Assembly (NCBI GenBank): GCA_028726465.1
Contig: JAQYQB010000004.1
Location: forward strand, 79,028-143,027
Reading direction: 5' to 3'
Length of the DNA stretch: 64,000 bases
From: Mycobacteriaceae bacterium
GTDB taxonomy: Bacteria; Actinomycetota; Actinomycetes; Mycobacteriales; Mycobacteriaceae
Shown: piece by piece, positions 8,802 through 17,422 of the stretch
Position numbering within the stretch: position 1 is the first letter of the stretch
Layout of the letters: each line of letters begins with the position of its first letter
Notes under the pieces: generated by a model
What the model saw: only the letters and a program-made list of their open reading frames with translations
The model's database searches: none
What the model was told of the DNA's origin: nothing
Program-made: the position numbers and the translations under genes

Positions 8802-10595
8802 ATGCAGGTCATCGCCACTGCCGGACACGTCGATCACGGCAAATCCACCCTGGTCAAAGCGCTGACCACCATGGAGCCGGACCGCTGGGAGGAAGAAAAG
8901 CGCCGCGGGCTGACCATCGACCTGGGCTTTGCGTGGACCACGCTGCCCAGCGGGGAAGACGTCGCCTTCGTCGACGTGCCCGGGCACGAGCGTTTCCTGG
9001 GCAACATGCTGGCCGGGCTGGGGCCCATCGGCCTGGGGCCGGCGCCCATCCTGCTCTTCGTCGTCGCCGCGGACGAGGGCTGGCAGGCCCAGAGCAGCGA
9101 TCACCGCGACGCCGCGGTGGCGCTGGGTATCGAGCGCGCGGTGGTGGTCTTAAGCCGCGCGGACAAGGCGGACGCGCAACAGCGGGCTAACACCGCCGCC
9201 CAGGTCCAGCGGGAGCTGGCCGGCACGCCGCTGGCGCAGGCGCCGGTGGTGGAGGTCTCGGCGGTCACGGGCGAGGGCATCGACAAGCTGCGCGAGGCCC
9301 TCGACGGCCTGGTCGGGCCGGAACCGGACCCGGCAGCCGCCGTGCGGTTGTGGATCGACCGGTCGTTTAGCATCACCGGCGCGGGCACCGTGGTCACCGG
9401 CACCCTGGTGGCCGGCACCCTGCGGCCCGGGGACACTCTCAGCCTGTTCCAGGCCACCGGCGTGCGCGAGGTCGAGGTGCGCGGGCTGCACAGTGAGAAC
9501 TCCGCCATCGACCTTGCCCAGCCGGTCAGCCGGGTGGCGGTGAACCTGCGCGGCATCGACGCCGGCACCATCCACCGCGGCGACGTGCTGGCCACCCCGG
9601 GCAAGTGGGAGGCCACCCGCGTTATCGACGTGCGCCGCACCACGGGCCGGGGCCTGGACGAGGTCCCGCAGGAGGTCGTCGCCCATCTGGGCAGCGCCGG
9701 GGTGGGTGTGCACGTGCGGCCCTTCGACGCCCAGCACGCCCGCCTGCAGCTGCCGGAGCCGCTACCGGTCGTGGTCGGGGACCGCCTCATCCTGCGCGGC
9801 TCGGGCGCGCGCCACGTGCTGGCCGGCGTCGAGGTCATCGACGTCGCCCCGCCGGAGCTCAACCGACGCGGGGACGGGACCCGGCGCGGCCAGGTGCTGG
9901 CGGGCATTACCGATGCCAGCGACGCCGGGGAACAGGTACGTCGCCGCAAGGCCGTGCGCGTCGAGGACCTGGCCCGCCAGGGCCTGGATACGGACAACCG
10001 ACCGGCCGGCGTGGTCGCCTTCCGCGGGTGGTGGATTGCCGCCCGCGCGGTCACGGAGTGGAAGACCGAGCTGCTGGGCGCACTCGAGGCCTATTTCGCC
10101 GACAACCCGCTGGCCGCCGGCATGCCGCGCGTGGCCGCGGTCCACCTGTTGGCCTTGCCCGGCGAGGAGCTTCTCGACGTCGTCATCGCCGCGGCGAAGG
10201 TCAGTTCCGCCGACGGGCTGCTGAGCCTGCCGGGGCGCCAGGCGGGCCTCGGCGCGGCGGAAGAAGGCATCGCCAAGCTGGAAAAGCAGCTGGCCGATGC
10301 CCCCTGTGCGGCGCCCGAGGCCGGCGACCTGGAGGCCTGGGGGCTGGGCGCGAAGGAGCTGGCCGCTGCCGAGCGCGCCGGGCGCGTGGTGCGCCTGGGC
10401 GGCGGGGTGGTGTTGGTGCCGGCCAGTCTGGAGTGGGCCAAGGCCCGCCTGGGCGAGCTGGACCAGCCGTTTACGACCTCGCAGGCGCGCCAGGCGCTGG
10501 GCACCACCCGCCGCGTGGTCATCCCGGTGCTCGACCACTTCGATGCCCAGCGGGTGACCCGCCGGATCGACGCCGGGCACCGCGAGCTGCGCTAG
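8802..10595 (+). CDS. selB: Selenocysteine-specific translation elongation factor
   Basis: GTPase that delivers Sec-tRNA(Sec) to the ribosome at UGA codons with a SECIS hairpin. 597 aa. The N-terminal EF-Tu-like G domain shows GHVDHGKST (P-loop, near residue 7), DVPGHERF (G3) and SRADKAD (G4). Beta-barrel domains follow (RSFSITGAGTVVTGTLVAG near 187). The C-terminal third would hold the SECIS-binding winged helices (FTTSQARQALGTTRRVVIPVLDHFD is the last). The ATG start abuts the selA stop. It ends 9 nt before the convergent gene at 10605, with no obvious terminator between. Confidence 0.96.
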   Translation: MQVIATAGHVDHGKSTLVKALTTMEPDRWEEEKRRGLTIDLGFAWTTLPSGEDVAFVDVPGHERFLGNMLAGLGPIGLGPAPILLFVVAADEGWQAQSSDHRDAAVALGIERAVVVLSRADKADAQQRANTAAQVQRELAGTPLAQAPVVEVSAVTGEGIDKLREALDGLVGPEPDPAAAVRLWIDRSFSITGAGTVVTGTLVAGTLRPGDTLSLFQATGVREVEVRGLHSENSAIDLAQPVSRVAVNLRGIDAGTIHRGDVLATPGKWEATRVIDVRRTTGRGLDEVPQEVVAHLGSAGVGVHVRPFDAQHARLQLPEPLPVVVGDRLILRGSGARHVLAGVEVIDVAPPELNRRGDGTRRGQVLAGITDASDAGEQVRRRKAVRVEDLARQGLDTDNRPAGVVAFRGWWIAARAVTEWKTELLGALEAYFADNPLAAGMPRVAAVHLLALPGEELLDVVIAAAKVSSADGLLSLPGRQAGLGAAEEGIAKLEKQLADAPCAAPEAGDLEAWGLGAKELAAAERAGRVVRLGGGVVLVPASLEWAKARLGELDQPFTTSQARQALGTTRRVVIPVLDHFDAQRVTRRIDAGHRELR

Positions 10596-10604
10596 CGGGA
10601 GGCG

Positions 10605-11480
10605 CTAGTCCTGCGCCGGCGGGTCGTGGTGCAGCTTCGGGAAAGGCCCGAAGGCGCTCCTGGGGACCTCCTCCTCGTCGGGAGCATCGGGCCCTAAAAC
10701 CGGCCGCCCGCCCGGGGTGGGCAGGGGGAAGGCGGCGCAATCGAGAGTGACGTCCCAGACCTGGGGGACCGGCTGCGGGCGGGCCGGCCAGGCCTGCGCG
10801 TCCGGCAGCGCAGGCGGGACGGGGCGAAAGCGCAGCGCTTCTGCGTCGGCGGGGACATCGACGGCGATGCTGCCGTCGGCCACATAGGCACGCGCACAGA
10901 CGGAGCGGTCACCCGCGGCATCGAGAGCTGCGGTCAGCGCCGGGTAGTCGGCCGGGGCCCCGATGGTGCCTAAGACGTGGTCTTCGGTGCTGGCGATGAG
11001 CTCCGCGGCCTGCCTGTCCACGCGCACGATGAGCTGGCAGGCGCGGCTGCGCGCCGCGAAATCGTCCGGCAGGTCCCCGCGGGAGGTATCCACCGCGGCG
11101 GGCTGGCCGCCGTCGAGGAGCGCTGCCTGGGCCGGCACCGTGTTGACGGGGACCAACCATTCGTCCGGGCCCAGGTGGATGCCGACCTCGACCTGGCCGT
11201 CGGCAATCTCGCACTGCGCCCACGTGGTGGGCACCAGCCCGGCGCGCCGCAGGCGCTCCAGGGAGGGGAAGGCCACCGCTTCTTCCGCGGTGATGGTGGC
11301 GATGATGCCCACGGCGGCCCGGACCCGCCAGCCGGTAGGCAGGGGCTCCAGGCTAACCTCTAAGACCTGCGGCTCGTGCGCCAGGCCGGGCAGGCTCAGC
11401 ACCGCGGCGGGGATGAGGTGATCCAGGAGGGCCAGGTGCTCCACGCCAAGGAACTGGGCGGGCAGATGGTAGTTACGCAT
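10605..11480 (-). CDS. Conserved hypothetical protein, unknown function
   Basis: 291 aa from ATG 11480, preceded by AGGAG at about 9 nt; an earlier in-frame start at 11552 is less likely. I do not recognise the family. It is acidic, with no signal peptide or membrane segment. It reads as two beta-rich halves (VLEVSLEPLPTGWRVRAAVGIIATI; then LIVRVDRQAAELIA and RSVCARAYVADGSIAVDV), followed by a proline-rich tail (PPALPDAQAWPARPQPVP) and a last segment RSAFGPFPKLHHD. It is convergent with selB and divergent from the BCCT carrier gene. Codon use matches its neighbours. Confidence 0.7.
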   Translation of the reverse strand: MRNYHLPAQFLGVEHLALLDHLIPAAVLSLPGLAHEPQVLEVSLEPLPTGWRVRAAVGIIATITAEEAVAFPSLERLRRAGLVPTTWAQCEIADGQVEVGIHLGPDEWLVPVNTVPAQAALLDGGQPAAVDTSRGDLPDDFAARSRACQLIVRVDRQAAELIASTEDHVLGTIGAPADYPALTAALDAAGDRSVCARAYVADGSIAVDVPADAEALRFRPVPPALPDAQAWPARPQPVPQVWDVTLDCAAFPLPTPGGRPVLGPDAPDEEEVPRSAFGPFPKLHHDPPAQD

Positions 11481-11718
11481 AAGGCGGCGCTCCTGCGGTT
11501 GCTTTGAGAAACGGGTGGGCTCAGCCAGAACCAGCCGAAAGCTGAGCGGCAAGCCCTCACTGCCAGACAGTCTATCGAGGCCTCCGCCGCCTTTACCCGA
11601 TTACTAGGGTGGACGTTCGCCCAAAGTGGAGAAGTCCAGCACACAGTGCGTTATGGTATACGCCACAGAAGTATCGACTTATGTGTTCTGTCCACTCTTT
11701 TATCCACTCGGGAATCGA

Positions 11719-13734
11719 GTGTCTAGGGCAAGGAGGATCCTCATCTCGCAGCAAGAACCTTCATCATCGTCCGACGCCGGCGTAGGGTCGGAACCGGTTT
11801 CGGCCCAGCGCGGCGCCGGGCACAACCGCAAGCCAGGCCGCCTGCCGCAGGCCAAGCGGGTGCTCAAGGACATCATCTACCCGCACAACATCCACCCGGC
11901 GCTGGTGCCGGGCGTGTCCATCGAGGACCAGAAGATCAAGTACGGGGTGGACAAACCCATCCTGGTGGTGGTCGGCGGCCTCATCGTGGCGTTTATCATC
12001 TGGGGCGTGCTGGCCCCGCAGCAGGTTTTCGATGCATCCTCGGTCGCCCTCGAATGGGTCATGACGAACCTGGGCTGGATCTTTACCGTGCTGGCCATCG
12101 GGCTGGTCTTCCTGCTCCTCATCCTGGCGTTTTCCCGCTACGGGCGCATCCCGCTCGGCGTGGACGGGGAAAAGCCGGAGTTCTCCACGGTCAGCTGGGC
12201 GGCCATGCTCTTTGGCGCCGGCATCGGCATTGGCATCATCTTCTTCGGCCCCTACGAGCCGCTCAGCCACTACCTCTCGCCGCGGCCCGGGGCCTACGAG
12301 GCCGCCAGTGAGGAAGCCATGATGGGCGCGATGGCACAGGCGGCCATGCACTGGGGATTGAATGCCTGGGCCATCTACGCCATCGTCGGCCTCGCCGTGG
12401 CTTATGTGTCCTACCGCCGCGGGCGCGTGCCGCTGATGAGCTCCATCCTGTTGCCGCTGCTGGGAACCAAGAAGAACGACTCCTGGCAGGCCCGGGTTAT
12501 CGACGGCCTGGCGATCATCGCCACGCTGTTCGGTACGGCGGCGACGCTCGGCATCGGCGCGCTGCAGATTAGCCGCGGCGTCGAGGTGGTCACCGGCTGG
12601 TCGCCGGAGGGCAACGCCCTGGCGCTGGTCATCATCATGGTGCTCTCGGTCGGCACCATCGCCTCGGCGGTCTCGGGCGTGGCCCGCGGCATCCGTTGGC
12701 TGTCCAACATCAACCTGGCCCTGGCGCTCGGCCTGGCGATCTTCTTCTTCGTGGTCGGCCCGACCGCGTTTTTGGCCAATATGCTGCCGGCCGTGGTCGT
12801 CGAGTACGTCGGCTCCATGCCGGACATGCTGGCCGCGAACATGGGCGAGGGCGAAGAGATGCAGGCCTACCTCTCGGCCTGGACCACGTTCTACTGGGCC
12901 TGGTGGGTGTCCTGGGCGCCGTTCGTCGGCGTCTTTGTGGCCAAGATTTCGCGCGGGCGCACCATCCGCCAGTACATCCTGGGCGTGCTTTTTATCCCGT
13001 CCGCCATCATCGTGGGCGCCTACACCATCCTGGGCGGGACCACCATCTGGCTGCAGCGCCAGTCCAACGCCGTGGCTCCCGACGGCACCGCCGAGTCCAT
13101 GCCCGCGCCGGAGGAGATCTTCTTCGTGGTGCTGGATAAGCTCCCCGGTACCGAAATCGTCGCGCCGCTGGTGATGGTGATGCTCGCGGTCTTCTTCGTG
13201 ACCACCGCGGACTCGGCCTCGCTGGTCAACTCGCAGATGACGCAGAAGGGCAACCCGCGGCCCAAGCCCTGGATCACCATCTTCTGGGTGCTGTGTATGG
13301 CCGGCATCGCCGTGGTGATCCTGCTGGCCGGCGGTCGCAACGCCCTGCAGGGCCTGCAGAACCTCATTACGATTACCGCGCTGCCCTTCGCCGTCATCAT
13401 CGTGGCCATGTGCGTGGCCTTGGTGCGCGAACTGCGCAACGACCCGATGAGCATCCGTGCCCACTACGAGTCCCAGGCGATCTCCAACGCCGTCGTCCAC
13501 GGCGTGCGCGACTACGGCGACGACTTCGCCCTGACCATCGAGCCGACCCCCTCCGAGTCCGACTACGCCACCGGCGCCGACTTCGACTCCACCGCGGACG
13601 AGGTCACCGAGTGGTACACCCGCACCGACGAGGAGGGCAACGCCGTCGGCTACGACTACGAGACCGGCGAGTACATCGCCGAGGACAACAGCGGCGTCGA
13701 GCCGGAAGGCGACGGCGGAGTTAAGTCGGACTAA
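11719..13734 (+). CDS. BCCT-family compatible-solute transporter (LcoP/EctP-like)
   Basis: Sodium-coupled uptake of betaine, ectoine or proline is the usual role of this family. The long soluble N-terminus (about 100 residues) and acidic, Tyr-rich C-terminal tail resemble osmoregulated corynebacterial carriers. Family motifs are MLFGAGIGIGIIFFGPYEPLSHYLSP near the third membrane segment and TTFYWAWWVSWAPFVGVFVAKISRGRTIRQ, the BCCT signature Trp region. About 12 membrane segments are visible. The start is unclear. GTG 11719 is given as the nearest canonical codon, but the strong AAGGAGG at 11730-11736 lies downstream of it and faces an in-frame ATC at 11743. Starts further upstream would run through a likely promoter region (around 11650). 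Substrate is not determinable from sequence. Confidence 0.88.
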   Translation: MSRARRILISQQEPSSSSDAGVGSEPVSAQRGAGHNRKPGRLPQAKRVLKDIIYPHNIHPALVPGVSIEDQKIKYGVDKPILVVVGGLIVAFIIWGVLAPQQVFDASSVALEWVMTNLGWIFTVLAIGLVFLLLILAFSRYGRIPLGVDGEKPEFSTVSWAAMLFGAGIGIGIIFFGPYEPLSHYLSPRPGAYEAASEEAMMGAMAQAAMHWGLNAWAIYAIVGLAVAYVSYRRGRVPLMSSILLPLLGTKKNDSWQARVIDGLAIIATLFGTAATLGIGALQISRGVEVVTGWSPEGNALALVIIMVLSVGTIASAVSGVARGIRWLSNINLALALGLAIFFFVVGPTAFLANMLPAVVVEYVGSMPDMLAANMGEGEEMQAYLSAWTTFYWAWWVSWAPFVGVFVAKISRGRTIRQYILGVLFIPSAIIVGAYTILGGTTIWLQRQSNAVAPDGTAESMPAPEEIFFVVLDKLPGTEIVAPLVMVMLAVFFVTTADSASLVNSQMTQKGNPRPKPWITIFWVLCMAGIAVVILLAGGRNALQGLQNLITITALPFAVIIVAMCVALVRELRNDPMSIRAHYESQAISNAVVHGVRDYGDDFALTIEPTPSESDYATGADFDSTADEVTEWYTRTDEEGNAVGYDYETGEYIAEDNSGVEPEGDGGVKSD

Positions 13735-13746
13735 TAACGGCGGGGG

Positions 13747-13761
13747 AAAGGCCGGGCCTTT
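13747..13761. promoter_or_regulatory. Perfect short palindrome between BCCT and ZIP genes
   Basis: AAAGGCC-G-GGCCTTT, 7-bp arms, fills the gap between the BCCT stop and the ZIP start. No T tract follows, so it is a weak terminator at best. It could be an operator or a small hairpin in the ZIP leader. It does not look like the Zur operator I know. Confidence 0.35.
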
Positions 13762-13773
13762 AAGGTAGTGGGC

Positions 13774-14574
13774 ATGCACGATCTGCCCACCATCGCCTTC
13801 GCCTTCGGGCTGGCGCTGCTGGCCGGCCTGTCCACCGCGATCGGTGGCGCCATTGCCGTCAGCCGCCGCAACCCGGGCCCCGGCTTCATGGCCGGGGCCC
13901 TGGGCTTGTCGGCCGGCGTGATGCTGTACGTCTCCTTCGTCGAGATCCTCCCGGAGGGCAAAGAGCAGCTCACCGAGGCCTTCGCCGACGCGCGCGCCGG
14001 GACCTGGGCGGCCGTCGGCGCGTTCTTCGCAGGCATTGCCGTCATCGCGATCATCGACCGCCTGGTGCCGGAGGAAATTAACCCGCACGAGCCCGGCACC
14101 ACCGAGGAAGCCGCTCGCCGCCGCCGGCTCATGAAGACCGGGGTGTTCACCGCCGGCGCGCTGGCCATCCACAACTTCCCGGAGGGTTTTGCCACCTTCC
14201 TGGCCGGCCTCGAGGACGTCCAGGTCGCGCTGCCCGTCGCGGTGGCGATTGCCATCCACAACATCCCCGAGGGCATCGCCGTGGCCGTGCCGCTGCGGGA
14301 GGCGACCGGCTCGCGCGCCAAGGGCTTCTGGTGGGCGCTGGTCTCCGGCTTAGCTGAGCCTATGGGCGCGCTTATCGGTTTCGTGCTCCTGATGCCGCTG
14401 CTGGGACCGGCGACGATGGGCATTAGCTTCGCCGCCATCGCCGGCACCATGGTCTTTATCAGCCTGGACGAGCTGCTGCCGACGGCCGAGGAAACCGGCA
14501 AGCACCACTTCGCCATCTACGGCGTCATCGCGGGCATGGCCATCATGGCGCTGTCGCTGCTGCTGTTCCTGTAG
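13774..14574 (+). CDS. ZIP-family divalent metal (zinc/iron) transporter, ZupT-like
   Basis: 266 aa from ATG 13774, which has AAGG at good spacing; GTG 13768 is too close to it. ZupT-like architecture of eight membrane segments. The metal-site motifs are HNFPEGFATF and IAIHNIPEGIAVAVPL in the fourth and fifth segments, with conserved His, Asn and Glu. A charged cytoplasmic loop (EEINPHEPGTTEEAARRRR) sits in the middle. It probably imports zinc or iron across the plasma membrane. Its last 32 nt overlap the 3' end of the convergent ClC gene. There is only a 39-nt gap from the BCCT gene upstream, so readthrough from it is possible. Confidence 0.9.
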   Translation: MHDLPTIAFAFGLALLAGLSTAIGGAIAVSRRNPGPGFMAGALGLSAGVMLYVSFVEILPEGKEQLTEAFADARAGTWAAVGAFFAGIAVIAIIDRLVPEEINPHEPGTTEEAARRRRLMKTGVFTAGALAIHNFPEGFATFLAGLEDVQVALPVAVAIAIHNIPEGIAVAVPLREATGSRAKGFWWALVSGLAEPMGALIGFVLLMPLLGPATMGISFAAIAGTMVFISLDELLPTAEETGKHHFAIYGVIAGMAIMALSLLLFL

Positions 14575-15847
14575 GAGTCTTGCGCGCAGCCGCCGCCCGC
14601 CGCGCCCCGCGGGCGAGGTAGAACGAGCCCAGCGCCGAGACGACAATTGGGCCGACCAGCCACAGCGGGGCCGCGGTCAGTTCCCAGGTGATGACGGCGG
14701 CGAAGAGGGGAGCCCGCTGAGTGACCGCCAGCACTGCGGCGGCGCCGATGAGCGCGCAGGTGATGATCGAGTATTCGCTGTCCATCCACGGCAGGCCGGC
14801 CCAATGAAAGAAGAAGGCGGCGGCCCCGCCCAGCGATGCCCCCGTGGCCAGTGCGGGCGTGAGCGTGCCGCCCACGGCCCCGCAGCGCAGGCAGAGCACC
14901 GTCAGGACAGGTTTGGCCACCAGCAGGCAGGCAAAGAGCGCGCCGCTGCCGCCCAGGTGCAGCGTGAGCTGGATGATATCGAAGCCGTTGCCCGGCACGG
15001 GCGGCAAGACCAGCGCGCAGGCGCCCACGGCCGCCCCGGCCGCGCCGACGGAAAGCGGCAGGTACCACCGCGGCGGGGTGCGGTTGCGGCCGGCCCAGTC
15101 CGCGCCGGCTGCGAAAGCGCCGCCGATGCCGCCGGCCAGCGGCATCACCACCACCATCCAGCCCACGGCCGCCAGGACGAGCCCGCGGCTGGGGGAGAAG
15201 TCGGGCAGCGTATAGAAAGCCTGGTGGCCCACCACCGGCCAGGCGGTTACGGTCGCCAGCCCGGAAACCGCCAGCGCGGAGCACACCGTGCGGAAGGTGG
15301 GGGTTATCCGCATTACGGAGAAGGCGAAGATGGCCCCGGCCAGCGGGACGTTATAGACCGCGCCCAGCCCGGCGCCGGCGGCGATAGGCAACAGCTCGCG
15401 AACGACGCTGTCGGTATGGCCGTCTTTCCGGGGGAAGGCCGCGGCGAGGGCGGCCGCACCCTGGCGCGGGGCGTTCTCCCGGCCGATGGAGCTGCCCGTG
15501 CCGGCGGCGAGCAGTTGGAAGGCGGCATCGGCTAGCGTGCGGCCTAGCGGCAGGCCCCGGCCGCCGCTTAACGCGTCGTCCACGGTGCGCACGGGACCGC
15601 CGCGGCGCAGCCACCACCAGCCGGCCCCGGCCAGCAGCCCGCCGGCGGACGGCACGCCGACGACGGTTAGCCAGTGGGCAGGGCCCGGATCGTCGTGCGC
15701 GCCCACCAACAGGAGGGCGTCGACGAACAGCGTCATGGCCATGCCGACCAGGCCGGCGGAAATACCGCTCGCGACCAGCAGGGCCAAGTAGGAAAGCCGG
15801 GATTTCAGCCGCGTGCTACGGGTGGTGCTACTTGGCCGCCCGGACAT
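14543..15847 (-). CDS. ClC-family chloride channel/transporter
   Basis: 434 aa, about ten hydrophobic segments. ClC features: GSSIGRENAPRQGAAALAAAF near residue 120, which aligns with the GREGP selectivity motif and keeps the gating Glu in GRE; GAGLGAVYNVPLAGAIFAF near 165, typical of ClC helix G/H; and GAVGGTLTPALATGASLG near 335, equivalent to GxFxP. The NAP in place of GP in the second motif marks a divergent subfamily. It may move Cl-, Cl-/H+ or F-; the sequence does not decide. It starts 20 nt inside the end of the DUF808 gene, suggesting coupling with it, and its 3' end overlaps the ZIP gene. Confidence 0.85.
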   Translation of the reverse strand: MSGRPSSTTRSTRLKSRLSYLALLVASGISAGLVGMAMTLFVDALLLVGAHDDPGPAHWLTVVGVPSAGGLLAGAGWWWLRRGGPVRTVDDALSGGRGLPLGRTLADAAFQLLAAGTGSSIGRENAPRQGAAALAAAFPRKDGHTDSVVRELLPIAAGAGLGAVYNVPLAGAIFAFSVMRITPTFRTVCSALAVSGLATVTAWPVVGHQAFYTLPDFSPSRGLVLAAVGWMVVVMPLAGGIGGAFAAGADWAGRNRTPPRWYLPLSVGAAGAAVGACALVLPPVPGNGFDIIQLTLHLGGSGALFACLLVAKPVLTVLCLRCGAVGGTLTPALATGASLGGAAAFFFHWAGLPWMDSEYSIITCALIGAAAVLAVTQRAPLFAAVITWELTAAPLWLVGPIVVSALGSFYLARGARRAAAARKTPTGTAAATAP

Positions 15848-16745
15848 GCTGAATACCTTCGACGACGGCGACGATGATGGCGCCGCCCATGAAACCGAAG
15901 ACCATCGAGCCGGCGGTATCGACCAGCCACTCCAGCACGCCGGCGGGGACCAGCTGGCTTAAGTGGTGGACGGCATCGGCGGGCGCGCTCAAGCCGAACT
16001 CGGCCAGGCCGGAGGTCAGGATGTGGCCGCCGACCCACAGCATCGCGGCGGTGCCGATGATGCCGATGATGTGCAATACGTAGGGCATGCCCTTGACCAG
16101 GGCCTTGCCCACGAAGGAATTGCCCTCGCGGCGCTCGAGCAAGCGCAGGCCGATGTCATCCATCTTGACCAGCACGGCCACAGCGCCGTAGACGCCCAGG
16201 GTGAAGACGATGGCGATGGTGATCAGCGTGACCACGCGCAGCCCGAAGGACTCCTCCATCAGCTCGTTGAGAGCGATGACCATGATCTCGGCCGAGAGAA
16301 TGAGATCGGTGCGGATGGCCGAGGAGACGAGGGAATCCTCAGCCTCCGGGCCGGACTCGCGCACCGGCGTTTCCTGATCCTGCATGCCCGGCAGCAGCTT
16401 CGCGGCGATCTTGTGGGCGCCCTCGAAGCACAGGTAGCAACCGCCCAGCATCAGGATGGGGGTCAGCGCCCAGGGGGCCAGCCAGGACAGCAGGAGGGCC
16501 ACCGGCAGGATGATGATGAGCTTGTTGACCAGGGAGCCCTTGGTGATGCGCCAGATCATCGGCAGCTCGCGCTTGGGGTCCACGCCGGCGACGTATTGCG
16601 GGGTCACGGCGGCGTCATCGACCACCACGCCGACGGCCTTGGCGGAGGTCTTGCCCGTCAGCGCGGCGACGTCGTCGATCGACGAGGCCGCCGAACGCGC
16701 GATCAGCGCGATGTCATCGAACAAGGCAAGAAGGCCACCGGCCAT
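15828..16745 (-). CDS. DUF808 (YedI) family membrane protein
   Basis: 305 aa, function unknown in the family. The N-terminal signature MAGGLLALFDDIALIARSAA and the block DDAAVTPQYVAGVDPKRELPMIWRI are characteristic. At least five membrane segments follow, the last ending MVFGFMGGAIIVAVVEGIQHV. A conserved MLGGCYLCFEGAHKI loop is near residue 100. It is first in an apparent two-gene unit with the ClC channel. Upstream (16746-16875) is an AT-rich stretch, with TTGATT and TAAAAT on the minus strand as possible promoter elements, though spacing is short. Confidence 0.88.
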   Translation of the reverse strand: MAGGLLALFDDIALIARSAASSIDDVAALTGKTSAKAVGVVVDDAAVTPQYVAGVDPKRELPMIWRITKGSLVNKLIIILPVALLLSWLAPWALTPILMLGGCYLCFEGAHKIAAKLLPGMQDQETPVRESGPEAEDSLVSSAIRTDLILSAEIMVIALNELMEESFGLRVVTLITIAIVFTLGVYGAVAVLVKMDDIGLRLLERREGNSFVGKALVKGMPYVLHIIGIIGTAAMLWVGGHILTSGLAEFGLSAPADAVHHLSQLVPAGVLEWLVDTAGSMVFGFMGGAIIVAVVEGIQHVRAAK

Positions 16746-16875
16746 GAAACCACTCTCCGAACAGTGCTAGGCGAATAAAGGCGAAAGCAAGAATTTTAAG
16801 CAAAAATCAACAGCTAAAACGATTGCAATCTACCCCGGATCCCCGGCGGCTGCAACACTTGCGACGCTAGAGTGC

Positions 16876-17418
16876 TTAGGCGTTGCCGGCGGGCACGAGC
16901 TCTACCTCGTCGGCCCACGTGAGCGGGAAGCCCAGCTGGTGCAGCCACTCCATGGCGTCGTCGCGGTGGCGGGTGATGCCCTCGACCGCGGTCAGGGTGG
17001 CATCGATAGCGCCCTCGGCCTCCTCGGCGGTGAGGTAACCGGCGGAGGTGGCGGCCGCGAGCTCGTCGATGTCCAAGACCTCGACCGGGCGGCCGGTCAG
17101 GGAGACCAAGTCGACGTAGAGGTCACGAGTGGACCACACGTCGTCGGTCACCGAGATATCTGCGATGTCGAAGTAGAAGTCCTGGGAGTGCTCGACGCCG
17201 GGGCGGAAGTGGAAGATGTTGGCGCGCAGGCGCAGTTCCGGCAGGAGCCAGGACTCCAGGTAGCCGAAGCACGGGTGGTCGGCGCCGCGGCCCATGTAGA
17301 GGCCGAAATCGGTGCGCTCGTAGCGGTCGACCGGGCGGTTAAAGCCCTTCGGATCGATGTTGAAATCGCCGCGCGTGTCGAAGGTTTCTTCCTTCACGGG
17401 ATGCAAGTCAACGCTCAT
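16876..17418 (-). CDS. DUF402 domain protein
   Basis: 180 aa, cytosolic. The DUF402 (FomD/YgaC-like) barrel is recognisable by YMGRGADHPCFGYLESWLLPELRLR, DFYFDIADIS and WSTRDLYVDLVSL near the middle, where the family keeps metal/phosphate-binding Asp residues. Some relatives hydrolyse nucleoside diphosphates or tRNA-like substrates, but the job of this corynebacterial type is unknown. Only 4 nt separate its ATG from the stop of the secreted-protein gene upstream on the same strand, so the two probably share a transcript. Confidence 0.8.
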   Translation of the reverse strand: MSVDLHPVKEETFDTRGDFNIDPKGFNRPVDRYERTDFGLYMGRGADHPCFGYLESWLLPELRLRANIFHFRPGVEHSQDFYFDIADISVTDDVWSTRDLYVDLVSLTGRPVEVLDIDELAAATSAGYLTAEEAEGAIDATLTAVEGITRHRDDAMEWLHQLGFPLTWADEVELVPAGNA

Positions 17419-17422
17419 AGCT

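Noticed and set aside
9605-10750. Long open frame on the plus strand across selB
   Set aside because: Shadow of selB in another frame: Arg/Gly/Pro-rich composition, no motifs, and selB is complete.
11764-14259. 831-codon minus-strand frame across the BCCT and ZIP genes
   Set aside because: High-GC shadow frame; both sense genes have full family motifs.
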